Counted from the stretch's first letter, positions 54,818 through 63,703 are shown. The stretch: 64,000 nucleotides of DNA from Pelomonas sp046294815 (GCA_046294815.1 JBKBOJ010000003.1:9478-73477); one strand, 5' to 3'. The notes: generated from the sequence alone by a model not told the origin. Numbers and translations are program-made.

Positions 54818-57204
54818 TCGTCTCGCTTGGGAACAATCAGCTCACGGCTGCCGTTGGAAGCCAGCGCGCCCACGAGGCCCGACTTCTCCATCTGCTCCAG
54901 CAGCCGCGCGGCGCGGTTGTAGCCGATGCGCAAATGGCGCTGCACCAGTGAGATGGACGCCTTGCGATGCTGAAGCACGATGGCCACGGCCTGGTCGTAC
55001 AGGGGGTCGGCCTCGCCATTGGCCTCACCCGGCGTGGGCGCCTCGCCGCCCACGTCGTCGAGCACGCCACCCTCAAGGATGCCTTCGATGTAGTTGGGTT
55101 CCCCCTGCGACTTGATGTACTCCACGACGCGGTGCACCTCGTCGTCGCTGACAAAGGCACCGTGCACGCGGATGGGAAGGCCAGTGCCAGACGGCATGTA
55201 GAGCATGTCGCCCATGCCCAGCAGCGCCTCGGCGCCCATTTGGTCGAGGATGGTGCGGCTGTCGATCTTGGAGCTGACCTGGAAGGACAGGCGGGTCGGG
55301 ATGTTGGCCTTGATGAGGCCGGTGATGACATCCACCGACGGGCGCTGCGTCGCCAGGATCAGGTGGATGCCCGCTGCACGGGCCTTTTGTGCCAGGCGGG
55401 CGATGAGCTCTTCGATCTTCTTGCCGACCACCATCATCAAGTCGGCGAGCTCGTCGATCACGACGACGATGAAGGGCAGGCGCTCCAACGGCTCGGGCGC
55501 CTCGGGCGTCAGGCTGAACGGGTTGGGGATGCTCTGGCCGGCGGCACGAGCCTCGTCGATCTTCTTGTTGTAGCCCGCCAGGTTGCGCACGCCCATCTTG
55601 GACATGAGCTTGTAGCGCCGCTCCATCTCGCCGACACACCAGTTCAGCGCATTGCCAGCCTGCTTCATGTCCGTCACGACCGGCGCGAGCAGGTGCGGAA
55701 TGCCCTCGTAGACGCTCATCTCCAGCATCTTGGGGTCGATGAGGATGAGCCGCACGTCGCGCGCCTCGGCCTTGTAGAGCAGGCTGAGGATCATCGCGTT
55801 GATGCCCACCGACTTGCCGGAGCCCGTGGTGCCGGCGACCAGGCAGTGCGGCATCTTGGCCAGATCGGCCACCACCGGCAGGCCCACGATGTCCTTGCCC
55901 AGGCCTATGGTCAGCGGCGATGCGGCATCCGCATAGACCTGCGAGCCCAGGATCTCGGACAGGCGGATGGTCTGGCGCCGCGCATTGGGCAGCTCCAGCG
56001 CCATGTAGTTCTTGCCGGGGATGGTCTCGACGACGCGGATGGACACCAGGCTCAGCGAACGGGCCAGATCCTTGGCCAGGTTGACGACCTGCGAGCCCTT
56101 GACCCCCGTGGCTGGCTCGATCTCATAGCGGGTGATGACCGGACCCGGCTGCGCCGCAACGACATGCACTTCCACGCCGAAGTCGCGCAGCTTTTTCTCA
56201 ATGAGGCGGCTGGTCATCTCCAGCGACTCGGGCGTGACGGTCTCCTGGCGGCCGGGCGCTGCGTCCAGCAGGTCCACCTGCGGCAGCTTCGCATCGCCGG
56301 AGTCGGCAAACAGCGTCTGCTGGCGCTCTTTGGCCACGCGCGTGGACTGAGGCACCTCCACCACCGGCGGCTCGATGACCAACGGCACGTCGGGGGCGAT
56401 GCCGAGGTCACGCTCGAGCTGGCGCTCGGCCTCGCGCTCGACCTCCACCTCCAGCTCGCGCTCCTTGACGGCCCGCTGGCCCGCCTTTTGGTCGGCCTTG
56501 ATCTCGCGCTTCTCGATCTGCTGCTCGCGCAAGTGCTCGATGCGCTCGCCAATGCGCTCGGCCAGTTGGCCCCAGGAAAACTTCATTGCCCAAGACAGGC
56601 CGGTCAGCAAAAGCACGATCCAGACCACGCCCGATCCGGCGAAGCCCAGCGCCTTCATGCCCAGCGGCCCCAGCGTGTAGCCGATCACGCCACCGGCATG
56701 GCCCGGCAGACGCGGCTCCAATTCGTAGAGGCGGCTCCACTCCAGCGCACAGCTCGCCCCAATCAGCAGCACGAAGCCAGCCCAGACCCTGGCGCGCTGC
56801 CTCCACCGCAGCGGCGCCGGCGGATCGCGGCGCAATAGCCCAGCCAGGCTGCGCAGCCAGCCTCGCAAGGCCAACAAGGGCAGCCACCAGGCGGAGAAGC
56901 CGAAGACGTATAGCAGGACGTCGGACACCCAAGCGCCAAAGCCACCGACGCGGTTGCCGACCATTTCCCACTGGCCGCTGGTGCTGAAGGCCGGGTCACG
57001 CAAGTCGTGCGTGGCCAGGGCCAGCACCAGCAGCGCCATCGCCAGCGCAGTCAGCGCCAGCCACAGCGGCGTGCGCAGCAGCCGCGAAGCCGCTGAAGGC
57101 GGTGTCACATCGCGTTTGGGCGCCTGCCGGCGCACGGTCTTTGCGGGGCTGCTGGCCTCTGCGGCATCGCCGCCATCCATCAGGGAACCGAGGGGAAAAC
57201 TCAT
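54814..57204 (-). CDS. ftsK: DNA translocase FtsK
   Basis: Septal DNA pump of 796 residues that helps chromosome dimer resolution. Four to five N-terminal membrane helices (about 45-220) are followed by a short charged linker (about 225-310), shorter than in E. coli. The RecA-like motor has Walker A (VAGTTGSGKSVGINAM) and Walker B (VRLILIDPKMLEMS, IVVVIDELADLMMV). The C-terminal gamma winged helix (YDQAVAIVLQHRKASISLVQRHLRIGYNRA pattern) reads KOPS sites. It leads the ftsK-lolA-rarA operon. Confidence 0.97.
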   Translation of the reverse strand: MSFPLGSLMDGGDAAEASSPAKTVRRQAPKRDVTPPSAASRLLRTPLWLALTALAMALLVLALATHDLRDPAFSTSGQWEMVGNRVGGFGAWVSDVLLYVFGFSAWWLPLLALRGWLRSLAGLLRRDPPAPLRWRQRARVWAGFVLLIGASCALEWSRLYELEPRLPGHAGGVIGYTLGPLGMKALGFAGSGVVWIVLLLTGLSWAMKFSWGQLAERIGERIEHLREQQIEKREIKADQKAGQRAVKERELEVEVEREAERQLERDLGIAPDVPLVIEPPVVEVPQSTRVAKERQQTLFADSGDAKLPQVDLLDAAPGRQETVTPESLEMTSRLIEKKLRDFGVEVHVVAAQPGPVITRYEIEPATGVKGSQVVNLAKDLARSLSLVSIRVVETIPGKNYMALELPNARRQTIRLSEILGSQVYADAASPLTIGLGKDIVGLPVVADLAKMPHCLVAGTTGSGKSVGINAMILSLLYKAEARDVRLILIDPKMLEMSVYEGIPHLLAPVVTDMKQAGNALNWCVGEMERRYKLMSKMGVRNLAGYNKKIDEARAAGQSIPNPFSLTPEAPEPLERLPFIVVVIDELADLMMVVGKKIEELIARLAQKARAAGIHLILATQRPSVDVITGLIKANIPTRLSFQVSSKIDSRTILDQMGAEALLGMGDMLYMPSGTGLPIRVHGAFVSDDEVHRVVEYIKSQGEPNYIEGILEGGVLDDVGGEAPTPGEANGEADPLYDQAVAIVLQHRKASISLVQRHLRIGYNRAARLLEQMEKSGLVGALASNGSRELIVPKRDE

Positions 57205-57220
57205 CCCCGCATTGTCACCG

Positions 57221-57889
57221 TCAATCGTGGGTCAGGCGCTCCTTGATGACCACCGAACCGTTCTCAAGCGTTTCAATGACGCCGCGCTCCTCCAGGTCCT
57301 TCATGACCCGGCTGACCATCTCGCGCGACGCGCCCACCACCTTGGCCATGTCCTGGCGCGAGACCTTGCCGCGAATGATCTTGATGCCCTTCTCGTCCTC
57401 GGCCATGTCCAGCAGCGTGCGCGCCACGCGGCCGTAGACGTCCAGCAGCGCCAGCGACTCGATCTGCCGGTCGGCATTGCGCAGTCGCGCGACCAGGCCG
57501 CGCAGGATGCCATAGGCCAGGCTGCTGCTCTCCGGCAGGCAACGCGCGAACTCCATGCGCCCCAGCACCAGCATGTCGGTCTGCACCTCGGCGCGCACGG
57601 TGGCCGAATGCGGCTCGTTGTCGATCAGGCTCATCTCACCCACGTAGTCGCCCGACTGCAACACGGCCAAGATGACTTCACGCCCCCGGTGATCGGCCGT
57701 CAGCACCCGGGCGCGGCCGTTCAACAGGATGAACAGCGCATTGGACTTGGTGCCCTGCTCGACGACCAATTCGCCCCGCTTGAAGCGACGCTTGACGACG
57801 CTGTCGGCGATGGACTGGGCCTGATCGGTGGTCAGCATCGAGAACAGCGGCACCCGCCGGATCAGGTCCAGGTTGGAAATCATCGCCAT
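57221..57889 (-). CDS. Crp/Fnr-family transcriptional regulator
   Basis: Regulator of 222 residues with an N-terminal cyclic-nucleotide-binding-like beta roll (about 25-120: VKRRFKRGELVVEQGTKSNALFILLNG and GDYVGEMSLID) and a C-terminal Crp helix-turn-helix (SRQDMAKVVGASREMVSRVMKDLEERG). There is no Cys cluster of the Fnr type, so an iron-sulfur oxygen sensor is unlikely. It is close to the cAMP/c-di-GMP-responsive Clp group. The start at 57889 follows GGAGAG. It is divergent from trxB, with a dyad between them. Confidence 0.92.
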   Translation of the reverse strand: MAMISNLDLIRRVPLFSMLTTDQAQSIADSVVKRRFKRGELVVEQGTKSNALFILLNGRARVLTADHRGREVILAVLQSGDYVGEMSLIDNEPHSATVRAEVQTDMLVLGRMEFARCLPESSSLAYGILRGLVARLRNADRQIESLALLDVYGRVARTLLDMAEDEKGIKIIRGKVSRQDMAKVVGASREMVSRVMKDLEERGVIETLENGSVVIKERLTHD

Positions 57890-57949
57890 ACGCACTCTCC
57901 AGGTTTGGGGCCCAGGCAGCCCTGCACGACAGCGCCTGCCTAGAATGGA

Positions 57950-57962
57950 GTGCATTTTGCAC
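57950..57962. promoter_or_regulatory. GTGCA-TTT-TGCAC dyad between crp-like gene and trxB
   Basis: A perfect 5-base inverted repeat with a 3-base spacer lies 61 bases upstream of the Crp-type gene and 100 bases upstream of trxB. It is close to promoter-like sequence on the minus strand (CATTCT hexamer). It could be an autoregulatory site, although it is not a standard TGTGA-N6-TCACA Crp box. Confidence 0.45.
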
Positions 57963-58062
57963 ATGTGGCAGGGCTTACCTCTACGAACGGCCCTGGGGTT
58001 TTACCCCAGCAACCGCCGGAGGAGAGACTTGCGAGCCCGCTCACCACTCCCACCTCCGCACC

Positions 58063-59022
58063 ATGACTGCAACCACCCAACACCACGGCCTGCTCATCCT
58101 CGGCTCCGGCCCGGCCGGCTACACCGCCGCGATCTACGCCGCGCGCGCCAACCTGAAGCCCACGCTGATCACCGGCATGGCTCAGGGCGGCCAGCTGATG
58201 ACGACGACCGAAGTGGACAACTGGCCGGCCGACGTGATGGGCGTGCAAGGGCCTGAGCTGATGCAGCGCTTCCAGCAGCATGCTGAACGCTTCCAGACGC
58301 ACATCGTCTTCGACCACATCAACAGCGTCGACTTCTCCAAGCGTCCGTTCACGCTGGTCGGCGACAGCGGCACCTACACCTGCGACGCGCTGATCATTGC
58401 CACGGGCGCCTCCGCGAAGTACCTAGGCCTTGAATCCGAGCAGGCCTTTATGGGCCGTGGCGTCAGCGGCTGTGCGACCTGTGACGGCTTCTTCTATCGC
58501 GGGCAGGAAGTCTGCGTGGTGGGTGGCGGCAACACCGCCGTGGAAGAGGCGCTGTACCTGTCCAACATCGCCAGCACGGTCCACCTCATCCACCGCCGCG
58601 ACAAGTTCCGCGCCGAGCCAATCCTGGTTGACAAGCTGATGGAGAAGGTCGCCGCCGGCAAGATGAAGCTACACCTGTTCCAGCAACTCGAGGAGGTGCT
58701 AGGCGACTCCTCCGGCGTGACCGGCGTGCGCACGGTCAACGTGAAGGATGGCAGCAAGACCGAGATCGCCGTGCATGGCTGCTTCATCGCGATCGGTCAC
58801 CAGCCCAACACGGACATCTTCAAGGGCCAGCTGGAGATGAAGGACGGCTACATCGTCACGCGCAGCGGCCTGAACGGTTTCGCGACGATGACCAGCGTGC
58901 CGGGCATCTTTGCCGCCGGCGACGTGCAGGACCATGTCTACCGCCAGGCCATCACCAGTGCGGGCACCGGCTGCATGGCTGCGCTGGACGCGCAGCGCTT
59001 CCTGGAGCAGGAAAACGGCTGA
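58063..59022 (+). CDS. trxB: Thioredoxin-disulfide reductase TrxB
   Basis: FAD- and NADPH-dependent reductase of 319 residues that keeps thioredoxin reduced. The FAD-binding motif is GSGPAGYTAAIYAARA, the redox pair is Cys137-Cys140 (SGCATCDGFF), the NADPH motif is VVGGGNTAVEEALYL, and the C-terminal FAD motif is GIFAAGDVQDHVYRQAITSAG. The length is normal. A purine-rich GGAGGAGAG lies about 40 bases upstream, too far for the ATG used here, so the ribosome site is weak. It is followed by the rpmB-rpmG transcription unit. Confidence 0.97.
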   Translation: MTATTQHHGLLILGSGPAGYTAAIYAARANLKPTLITGMAQGGQLMTTTEVDNWPADVMGVQGPELMQRFQQHAERFQTHIVFDHINSVDFSKRPFTLVGDSGTYTCDALIIATGASAKYLGLESEQAFMGRGVSGCATCDGFFYRGQEVCVVGGGNTAVEEALYLSNIASTVHLIHRRDKFRAEPILVDKLMEKVAAGKMKLHLFQQLEEVLGDSSGVTGVRTVNVKDGSKTEIAVHGCFIAIGHQPNTDIFKGQLEMKDGYIVTRSGLNGFATMTSVPGIFAAGDVQDHVYRQAITSAGTGCMAALDAQRFLEQENG

Positions 59023-59058
59023 GCCCCGCAAAGGGCAAAGCCGCCGCAGAAGTTCCGC

Positions 59059-59064
59059 TATACT
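59059..59064 (+). promoter_or_regulatory. Probable -10 box of the rpmB-rpmG promoter
   Basis: TATACT at this site is a near-consensus -10 hexamer in an otherwise GC-rich 176-base gap between trxB and rpmB. A clear -35 box is not seen. It would give a leader of about 125 bases, long enough for control of ribosomal-protein synthesis, though no specific leader motif is recognised. Confidence 0.45.
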
Positions 59065-59198
59065 CGCTGGCTTGCCTGCCGGATGGACCGCATCTGGCGG
59101 CTGACACAAGTCGGCCGCTGGAGCTAGCAGGTATTGCGGTCAAAGGGTTGTGTGGGCTTGCTCGCGCAACTGGTCAAACGTCAGAGTGGAGAAGCGTC

Positions 59199-59432
59199 AT
59201 GGCACGCGTCTGTCAAGTCACGGGCAAGAAGCCCATGGTCGGGAACAATGTGTCCCACGCCAACAACAAAACCAAGCGCCGGTTCCTGCCGAACCTGCAG
59301 TACCGCCGTTTCTGGGTGGAGTCCGAGAACCGCTGGGTGCGCCTGCGCATCAGCAATGCCGCTCTGCGTCTGATCGACAAGGTCGGCATCGATCAGGTCG
59401 TTGCCGACCTGCGTGCCAAGGGCGAGCTGTAA
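59199..59432 (+). CDS. rpmB: 50S ribosomal protein L28
   Basis: Ribosomal large-subunit protein bL28 of 77 residues. It begins ARVCQVTGKKPMVGNNVSHANNKTKRRFLPN-like (seen as VCQVTGKKP, VSHANNKTKRRF, RFWVESENRWVRLRIS), all hallmarks of bL28. The ATG at 59199 follows GGAGAAG. An upstream in-frame start is outside the family alignment. rpmG follows 38 bases on, the standard rpmB-rpmG pair. Confidence 0.98.
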   Translation: MARVCQVTGKKPMVGNNVSHANNKTKRRFLPNLQYRRFWVESENRWVRLRISNAALRLIDKVGIDQVVADLRAKGEL

Positions 59433-59470
59433 AGCGCGCTGCTCACTGACCTACTGAAGGAAATACGACC

Positions 59471-59641
59471 ATGGCATCCAAAGGCGGCCGCGAGAAGATC
59501 AAGCTGGAGTCCACCGCGGGCACCGGCCACTTCTACACCACGAACAAGAACAAGAAGACCACGCCTGAAAAGCTGGAATTCATGAAGTTCGACCCCAAGG
59601 CACGCAAGCACGTGCTGTACAAGGAAATCAAGCTGAAGTGA
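59471..59641 (+). CDS. rpmG: 50S ribosomal protein L33
   Basis: Ribosomal protein bL33 of 56 residues, from ATG 59471 (MASKGGREKIKLESTAGTG) to TGA 59641. The body has HFYTTNKNKKTTPEKLEFMKFDPKARKH-type features and ends in VLYKEIKLK. It has no zinc-binding Cys, so it is the Cys-less form. GAAGGAAA precedes the start. A strong bidirectional terminator follows. Confidence 0.98.
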   Translation: MASKGGREKIKLESTAGTGHFYTTNKNKKTTPEKLEFMKFDPKARKHVLYKEIKLK

Positions 59642-59683
59642 TTCAGCGCGGCAGCCGAAACGGCAGCGCTGCCAAGATTCCGA

Positions 59684-59722
59684 GAAAAACCCGCCAAGCG
59701 GCAACGCTGGCGGGTTTTTTTT
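59684..59722 (+). terminator. Strong intrinsic terminator after rpmG (probably bidirectional)
   Basis: CCCGCCA (59690-59696) pairs with TGGCGGG (59708-59714). After a bulged A the stem continues with GCG/CGC to a GCAA tetraloop. Eight T follow on the plus strand, and AAAAA precedes the stem, giving a T-run on the minus strand. It ends rpmB-rpmG and can also end the convergent DUF3016 gene. Confidence 0.92.
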
Positions 59723-59736
59723 AACGGCGCCGTGCG

Positions 59737-60222
59737 TCAGCGGCTGCCGGCTACAGCAGGGGCGAACTCGCGCTGGAACCAGCGGTCGATCATGCGCTTC
59801 TCGTAGCGCAAGGGGTCGCCGCTGGAGTAGCCGTTGAACCCGTCCTGGTAGTTCATGTCACGCAGGCGGACCTCGCCCTGCCGCACCACCTGCCCCGCCT
59901 CGCGGACCTCGTACGTGAACTCGATGGACGGCAGGGTCACCGTGCGCATGACGCGCAGCCACTGGGCATGGCGCCAGAACGGCTCCACCTCTCCCGCCAG
60001 GTTCACATCCGTCACATCGATGCGCACGTCGCGGCCAGGCAAAGCCCTTTGCGCCTGCTTGACGAGATGGGCCTCGATGTCCTTCAACACGCCCTTGTCA
60101 CGGAAGCCCGCGTTGTCCTTGATGTCCGAGAAATTATCCGGTTGCACGAAGTTGACCTTAACTTCCGCCTGCACGGCAGCAGAAAGAGTCAGCAGACCCA
60201 TGACGATCCAACGATAGTTCAT
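59737..60222 (-). CDS. DUF3016-family periplasmic protein
   Basis: This 161-residue protein has a signal peptide (MNYRWIVMGLLTLSAAVQA) and a single DUF3016 domain (VNFVQPDNFSDIKDNAGFRDKGVLKDIEAHL; MRTVTLPSIEFTYEVREAG; MNYQDGFNGYSSGDPLRYEKRMIDRWF features). The function of the family is unknown; it is probably periplasmic or outer-membrane associated. A near-perfect AGGAGG ribosome site precedes the ATG. It stands alone between terminators on both sides. Confidence 0.9.
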   Translation of the reverse strand: MNYRWIVMGLLTLSAAVQAEVKVNFVQPDNFSDIKDNAGFRDKGVLKDIEAHLVKQAQRALPGRDVRIDVTDVNLAGEVEPFWRHAQWLRVMRTVTLPSIEFTYEVREAGQVVRQGEVRLRDMNYQDGFNGYSSGDPLRYEKRMIDRWFQREFAPAVAGSR

Positions 60223-60271
60223 GACTTGCCTCCTAAACCGACGGTAACGTCAATCAAGTCTAGGCCGGATC

Positions 60272-60303
60272 AAGAAAAAGGGCGCCCGGCAGGGGCGCCC
60301 TTT
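60272..60303 (-). terminator. Intrinsic terminator of the desaturase gene
   Basis: AAAGGGCGCC (60277-60286) pairs with GGCGCCCTTT (60294-60303). On the minus strand the stem is followed by TTTTTCTTG. It lies 18 bases past the desaturase stop and stops read-through towards the DUF3016 gene. Confidence 0.85.
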
Positions 60304-60321
60304 ACATCTGGATAACGAGGC

Positions 60322-61533
60322 TTAGGCCTGAGCGGCACGCAGGCGCATCGAGAAGGCCTGCAGTTCGGCGATGCCACTCTCCTCGGCGCGACGGCACCAG
60401 GCCTGCAGGTCGGCGACCAGTTGCTCAGCCGAGACATTGGTGCGCGTCCAGAGCTGGCGCAGTTCCTCGCGCATGGTCACGAGCTGGTCGATGACTGGGC
60501 TGGCCGCACGGACGCCGGCCAATTGGCCGCGCAGGTCGACAGGGATGCGCTCCTCGTCGCGGTGCAGCCAGCGCTTGGCCAGCTTGAACTGCTTGAAGCG
60601 CTCGCTGTGCTTGTCGCCCTCGGCCTTGAGGCGCGCCAATTCGTTCGCGCAAGCGGCCTTCAGACCTCGCGCATAGGTGGCCATGACCTCGTAGCGGTTG
60701 GCAATCAGCGCCTCGAGCGTGCGTGCGTCGGCCGGCTTGACCTCGCCCAGGCTCAGCTTGGGCGCAGTCTTGCGCACCTTGGCCCAGCCCAGCATTTCCA
60801 GGCCACGGATGTAGAGCCAGCCGATGTCGAACTCGTAGGGCTTGACGGAGAACTTGGCCGAGGTCGGGTAGGTGTGATGGTTGTTGTGCAATTCCTCGCC
60901 GCCAACGATCAGGGTCCAGGGAATCAAGTTGGTCGAGGCGTCGGGAGCCTCGAAATTGCGATAGCCCCAGTAGTGACCGATGCCGTTGATGACGCCCGCG
61001 GCCCAGAACGGAATCCAGACCATCTGGATCGCCCAGATCGTCGCACCGATGGCGCCGAACAGCGTCAAATCGATGATGAGCATCAGCGCCACGCCCTGCC
61101 AGCTGTACTTGCTATAAAGATTGTTCTCGATCCAGTCGTCGGGCGTGCCGCGACTGTACTTGGCAATGGTCTCGGCGTTCCTGGCCTCGGCGCGGTAGAG
61201 CTCGGCCCCCTCAGCCATGACTTTGCGCAGCCCTCGCGTCTGCGGGCTGTGCGGGTCTTCCTCGGTCTCACACTTGGCGTGATGCTTGCGGTGGATGGCC
61301 ACCCACTCACGCGTCACCATGCCAGTGGTCAGCCACAGCCAGAAGCGGAAGAAATGCGAGGGAATGGGGCCCAGATCCAGGGCCCGGTGGGCCTGGCAGC
61401 GGTGCAGGAAGATGGTGACCGCTGCAATGGTGATGTGGGTCACGACCAGCGTGTAGACCACCAGTTGCCAGGCGCTGAAGTCGGCGAGGCCATGCTCCAG
61501 CCAGCTCAACAGCGCGTTCAAAATGTCATTCAT
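60322..61533 (-). CDS. Membrane fatty-acid (acyl-CoA delta-9 type) desaturase
   Basis: Di-iron membrane desaturase of 403 residues introducing a cis double bond into acyl chains. The three His boxes are present: HRCQAHR (first), HRKHHA (second) and HNNHH (third, in GGEELHNNHHTYPTSAK), with about four membrane helices. The C-terminal ~120 residues are an added helical, charged region found in beta- and gammaproteobacterial relatives. The start at 61533 (MNDILNALL) is preferred to one 10 codons upstream. A -10 box and a 12-base palindrome lie 45-62 bases upstream, so it is probably repressor-controlled. Confidence 0.94.
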   Translation of the reverse strand: MNDILNALLSWLEHGLADFSAWQLVVYTLVVTHITIAAVTIFLHRCQAHRALDLGPIPSHFFRFWLWLTTGMVTREWVAIHRKHHAKCETEEDPHSPQTRGLRKVMAEGAELYRAEARNAETIAKYSRGTPDDWIENNLYSKYSWQGVALMLIIDLTLFGAIGATIWAIQMVWIPFWAAGVINGIGHYWGYRNFEAPDASTNLIPWTLIVGGEELHNNHHTYPTSAKFSVKPYEFDIGWLYIRGLEMLGWAKVRKTAPKLSLGEVKPADARTLEALIANRYEVMATYARGLKAACANELARLKAEGDKHSERFKQFKLAKRWLHRDEERIPVDLRGQLAGVRAASPVIDQLVTMREELRQLWTRTNVSAEQLVADLQAWCRRAEESGIAELQAFSMRLRAAQA

Positions 61534-61577
61534 TGCGTCCAGCACCTCGGCCCTCAGGGCCATTCAAAACAAGCCCG

Positions 61578-61595
61578 ATTGTAGAGGCGCGCCTC
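61578..61595 (-). promoter_or_regulatory. Desaturase promoter with overlapping palindromic operator
   Basis: On the minus strand TACAAT (61583-61578) is a near-consensus -10 box, 45 bases before the desaturase start codon. Directly upstream of it is GAGGCGCGCCTC (61584-61595), a perfect 12-base palindrome filling the spacer where a -35/-10 repressor would sit. The regulator is not identified in the window. Confidence 0.55.
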
Positions 61596-61664
61596 CAAAA
61601 ATCAGCGCCAGGGGCCACCCGAATCAAGAGCCCGCGTGTGAAGCGACGCATTCCTTGACCCACG

Positions 61665-62927
61665 TCAAGCGGTCCGCGTCCAGGCGATGGCGAAAAAGCC
61701 GTCCGTCGCATGTCGATGCGGCCACAGCCGCAGCGCACCGCCGTCCACCAACTCGGCGGCGCGTTCCACCTGGGCCTTGGCGAGCAGCTCGGCGGCGTCC
61801 AGTGGCCGGAACTCGGGATGGGTGGACGCAAACTCTGCGGCGATCGCCTCGTTCTCGGCCTCCAGCAGGCTGCAGGTTGCATAGACCAAACGGCCGCCGG
61901 GCTTCACCAGCCTGGCTGCACTGGCCAGGATGGCGCGCTGCTTGGCCTGCAGCTCCGTCACGGCCTGCGGCGACTGGCGCCACTTGAGGTCCGGGTTGCG
62001 CCGCAGCGTGCCCAGGCCCGAGCAGGGCGCATCGACCAGCACGCGGTCGATCTTGCCGGCCAGGCGCTTGATGCGGTCATCGCGCTCATGCGCGATCTGC
62101 GCCGGGTAGACGTTGGACAGGCCACTGCGAGCCAGCCGCGGCTTGAGCGCATCCAGCCGGTGGCCGGACACGTCGAACGCATAGAGCCGCCCGGTGTTGC
62201 GCATGGCGGCGCCCAGTGCCAGCGTCTTGCCGCCCGCGCCGGCGCAGAAATCCACCACCATCTCGCCGCGCTTGGGCGCCAGCAGCAGCGCCAGCAGCTG
62301 GCTGCCTTCGTCCTGCACCTCCACGCCGCCGCTGGTGTAGACCTCCAGCCTGTTCAGCGCCGGCTTGCCGTCAATGCGCAGGCCCAGCGGCGAATAAGGC
62401 GTCGGCATGGCCTCGATGCCCGCGGCCTGCAGCTGCGCCTGAGCTTCCTCACGCTTGAGCTTCAGCGTGTTCACACGCAGGTCCAGCGGCGCCGGTTCGT
62501 TCAGCGCCGCCGCCAACTGCCAGAACTCGTCATCGCCCAAGCGGGCCTGCAGCGGCTCGACCAGCCAATCGGGCAGGTTGTGACGCAACTTCGGCGACAG
62601 GCTTTGCGCGTCGATGGTCTGCACCTGGTCCAGCCATTGCAGCTCGTGGGGCTTGAGCGCACCGCGCAGGAAGCCGGCATTGCCACGCCAGGCCAAGATG
62701 GCCAAGCGGCGTGCCACCGGCCCGGTACCGCTCTGGGCCAGGTGCTGGAACTTCAGCCGCTCGCGCAGCAGCGCGTAGGCGGTCTCGGCCAGGCTGGCCC
62801 GCTCGCGCGGGCCAAGCTGCTTGTGTTGACGAAAAAAGGCCGAAACAGTGGCGTCGGCCGGCGCGTCGAGCTTGTTGACTGCGCCTATCAGTTCGGCGCA
62901 CAGCTCCAGCAGGGCATTCGGATGCAT
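61665..62927 (-). CDS. rsmB: 16S rRNA m5C967 methyltransferase RsmB
   Basis: SAM-dependent RNA (cytosine-5) methyltransferase of 420 residues. An N-terminal NusB-like RNA-binding domain (about 1-140) precedes the Rossmann methyltransferase with VVDFCAGAGGKTLALGA, the two active Cys in VDAPCSGLGTLRRNPD and VYATCSLLEAEN, and a C-terminal DGFFAIAWTR. The start at 62927 (MHPNALLELC) fits; an earlier in-frame start would add 17 unrelated residues. A GATAAT hexamer ends 6 bases before this ATG, so transcripts may be nearly leaderless. Confidence 0.95.
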   Translation of the reverse strand: MHPNALLELCAELIGAVNKLDAPADATVSAFFRQHKQLGPRERASLAETAYALLRERLKFQHLAQSGTGPVARRLAILAWRGNAGFLRGALKPHELQWLDQVQTIDAQSLSPKLRHNLPDWLVEPLQARLGDDEFWQLAAALNEPAPLDLRVNTLKLKREEAQAQLQAAGIEAMPTPYSPLGLRIDGKPALNRLEVYTSGGVEVQDEGSQLLALLLAPKRGEMVVDFCAGAGGKTLALGAAMRNTGRLYAFDVSGHRLDALKPRLARSGLSNVYPAQIAHERDDRIKRLAGKIDRVLVDAPCSGLGTLRRNPDLKWRQSPQAVTELQAKQRAILASAARLVKPGGRLVYATCSLLEAENEAIAAEFASTHPEFRPLDAAELLAKAQVERAAELVDGGALRLWPHRHATDGFFAIAWTRTA

Positions 62928-63070
62928 CACCGCATTATCCCAAGGCCCCTGTCCGCCCTTGCTGATGCTGGCGGCCACGCAGTCGCACCAGACGCGCTAC
63001 TGTTGGCTGGCGCTTGCCAGGGCGGCCGGTGCGTGGCTGCTGTTGCCGCTGGAGTTCGGGTTGGCGTTTA

Positions 63071-63703
63071 TCAGCTGAGCAGCAGCTGCTGCGGCGCGCC
63101 GTCGCGATGCGTCACACGCTTGCCATCCCACACCAGCGCATCCTCGATGAACCAGCGCACCGACTGCGGATAGATGCGGTGCTCGGCCGTCAGCACGCGG
63201 GCCGCCAGCGCCATGGCGTCGTCACTCGGCAGCACCGGCACGACGGCCTGCATGACGATGGCGCCGTGGTCCAGCTCGGCGGTCACGAAGTGCACGGTGG
63301 CGCCCGCAATCTTGCAGCCCATCTCGATGGCGCGCTCGTGCGTGTGCAGGCCGGTGAAAGCCGGCAGCAGCGAGGGATGGATGTTGAGCATGCGGCGCGC
63401 GTAGCGGGCCGTGAAGCCAGGTGTCAGGATGCGCATGAAACCCGCCAGCACCACCAGGTCGGGCGCGAAGCCGTCAATGACGCGGGCCAGCTCGGCATCG
63501 AAGTCCTCGCGACTGGCGTAGGCCTTGTGATCCACGACCGCGGTGGCGATGCCGCGCTGGGCCGCGAACTGCAGGCCGCCCGCATCGGGCCGGTTGCTGA
63601 TGACGGCGGCCACCTGGGCCGGCCAGCCCTCGGCCTGGCAGGCCCTGACGATCGCCTCCATGTTCGAGCCGCGGCCAGAAATCAGAATCACCAGTCTTTT
63701 CAT
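63071..63703 (-). CDS. purN: Phosphoribosylglycinamide formyltransferase PurN
   Basis: Transfers a formyl group from 10-formyl-THF to GAR in purine synthesis. At 210 residues it has normal length. The phosphate loop is LISGRGSNMEAIV. The catalytic Asn, His and Asp appear in MLNIHPSLLPAFTGLHTHERAI and AELDHGAIVMQ. The start ATG is at 63703. About 140 bases separate it from rsmB, and the trpS gene is divergent. Confidence 0.96.
   Translation of the reverse strand: MKRLVILISGRGSNMEAIVRACQAEGWPAQVAAVISNRPDAGGLQFAAQRGIATAVVDHKAYASREDFDAELARVIDGFAPDLVVLAGFMRILTPGFTARYARRMLNIHPSLLPAFTGLHTHERAIEMGCKIAGATVHFVTAELDHGAIVMQAVVPVLPSDDAMALAARVLTAEHRIYPQSVRWFIEDALVWDGKRVTHRDGAPQQLLLS

Noticed and set aside
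62848..63078. Small hydrophobic plus-strand frame between purN and rsmB
   Set aside because: It lies largely antisense to the start of rsmB, has no good ribosome site, and its end overlaps the purN 3' end. The hydrophobic run is likely chance in GC-rich DNA.
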